A stretch of DNA of 64,000 nt from Oceanobacter mangrovi. GTDB lineage: Bacteria > Pseudomonadota > Gammaproteobacteria > Pseudomonadales > Oceanobacteraceae. Within the stretch, counting starts at the first letter, position 1, and every line of letters starts with the position of its first letter. This document shows, one piece after another, positions 63,532 through 64,000 of the stretch. The translations under genes were made by a program, and so were the position numbers. The stretch spans positions 186,001 through 250,000 of the forward strand of contig NZ_JAHXZR010000003.1 in NCBI RefSeq assembly GCF_019740315.1, read 5' to 3'. Below the pieces are notes generated by a model, which worked only from the letters and a program-made list of their open reading frames with translations, was not told where the DNA came from and ran no database searches.

Positions 63532-64000
63532 GTGAGCTACACCCACCTGCCGAAATTCGATGATCTGTTTGTTCCGATTCTTGACTACCTGAATCAGTAT
63601 GCGGAGCAGGCTTTTCAGTGGCGCAAGCTGGAACGTCCTATAGCCGATCACTTCAACCTGACCGAAGAAGATCTGGCGCTGGAATATGCGTCCGGTAACG
63701 GCACCGTGTTTCTTGATCGTTTGTCGTGGAGCATCAGTTTTCTGGTGAACGCGGGTTTGGTGCAGCGCCCCAAACGAGGCGTTTGCCAAATCACAGCGAA
63801 AGGCCAGGAACTGATTGAAACGCCGCAGCAGATCGACGGTTATATGAAGGATTTTCGGCGCGAATATCAAAAGCAACGGCATCAGCAGATGGCTGATACC
63901 AGCTCGGAGAAAACTGCTGTTGCGCCTGTTACGGAAGCTATCGCGGAGTCGGATGCGACTCCGAGCGAGCAGCTCAACAACGCTTACGAGGCGATCCGCT
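63532..64000 (+). CDS. Mrr-type restriction protein, N-terminal part (runs off window)
   Basis: Reading frame from the GTG at 63532 (AAGGA eight bases upstream) is open to the window end, 156 residues. Residues 5-90 match the Mrr N-terminal winged helix: a tri-helical start (FDDLFVPILDYL), the FLDRLSWSISFLVNAGLVQRPKRGVCQIT block and TAKGQELIE. The C-terminal catalytic domain, if present, lies outside. It probably recognises modified DNA. Confidence 0.8.
   Translation, partial: MSYTHLPKFDDLFVPILDYLNQYAEQAFQWRKLERPIADHFNLTEEDLALEYASGNGTVFLDRLSWSISFLVNAGLVQRPKRGVCQITAKGQELIETPQQIDGYMKDFRREYQKQRHQQMADTSSEKTAVAPVTEAIAESDATPSEQLNNAYEAIR

Overview
The window reads as a chromosomal segment of a marine gammaproteobacterium, probably of the Oceanospirillales type. 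The reasons are three TRAP-transporter loci, a choline-sulfate/betaine module, a Pseudomonas-like fagA-fumC-orfX iron operon, Fur-box-like sites and aromatic-acid catabolism. No rRNA or tRNA was recognised, so the genus is inference.

Layout. (1) 0-5.7 kb: iron-limitation block. An AraC regulator, a flavodoxin, and a PepSY / DUF2271 / DUF4198 / flavodoxin-reductase operon lie under Fur-like boxes. (2) 5.9-7.3 kb: thrC, followed by REP-like hairpins. (3) 7.4-17.2 kb: choline-O-sulfate and betaine module with a LysR regulator, choline sulfatase, ChoX-like binding protein, SulP transporter, two tandem paralogous porins and a BCCT transporter. (4) 17.4-21.4 kb: haem-binding protein HmuT-like, a second flavodoxin, and fagA-fumC-orfX behind a Fur box. 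(5) 21.6-25.7 kb: pobA, DcaP-like porin and an AraC regulator. (6) 26.3-36 kb: TRAP operon, LysR, the gentisate pathway (dioxygenase, maleylpyruvate isomerase, fumarylpyruvate hydrolase) and a second TRAP operon. (7) 36-37 kb: probable delta-class carbonic anhydrase lipoprotein. (8) 37-49.5 kb: LysR, alpha/beta hydrolase, SnoaL-like protein, LigAB extradiol dioxygenase, a small secreted protein, LysR, vanR, vanAB, an orphan TRAP binding protein, an SpmAB-like membrane protein, a DUF2889 protein and an AraC regulator. (9) 49.7-64 kb: a defence island.

The catabolic genes fit together. VanAB converts vanillate to protocatechuate, PobA converts 4-hydroxybenzoate to protocatechuate, and LigAB would open the ring by 4,5-cleavage. 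The later steps of the 4,5-pathway are not in the window. The gentisate block is complete from ring cleavage to fumarate plus pyruvate, but no gentisate-forming hydroxylase is present.

The defence island is the most unusual part. A type I restriction system is split: hsdR lies at 49.7 kb and hsdM/hsdS at 59.2-62.7 kb. Between them are an AT-rich trio of unknown genes, a tight three-gene operon (Cys/His-rich repeat protein, cobalamin-binding-type radical SAM enzyme, thymidylate-kinase-like P-loop protein), and an ATPase + RloB pair resembling AbiL/RloAB. After hsdS come a PD-(D/E)XK-like ORF and a truncated (window-edge) Mrr-type gene. The last two cargo operons each carry their own near-perfect dyad upstream. 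The radical-SAM/kinase operon is my best candidate for an undescribed system.
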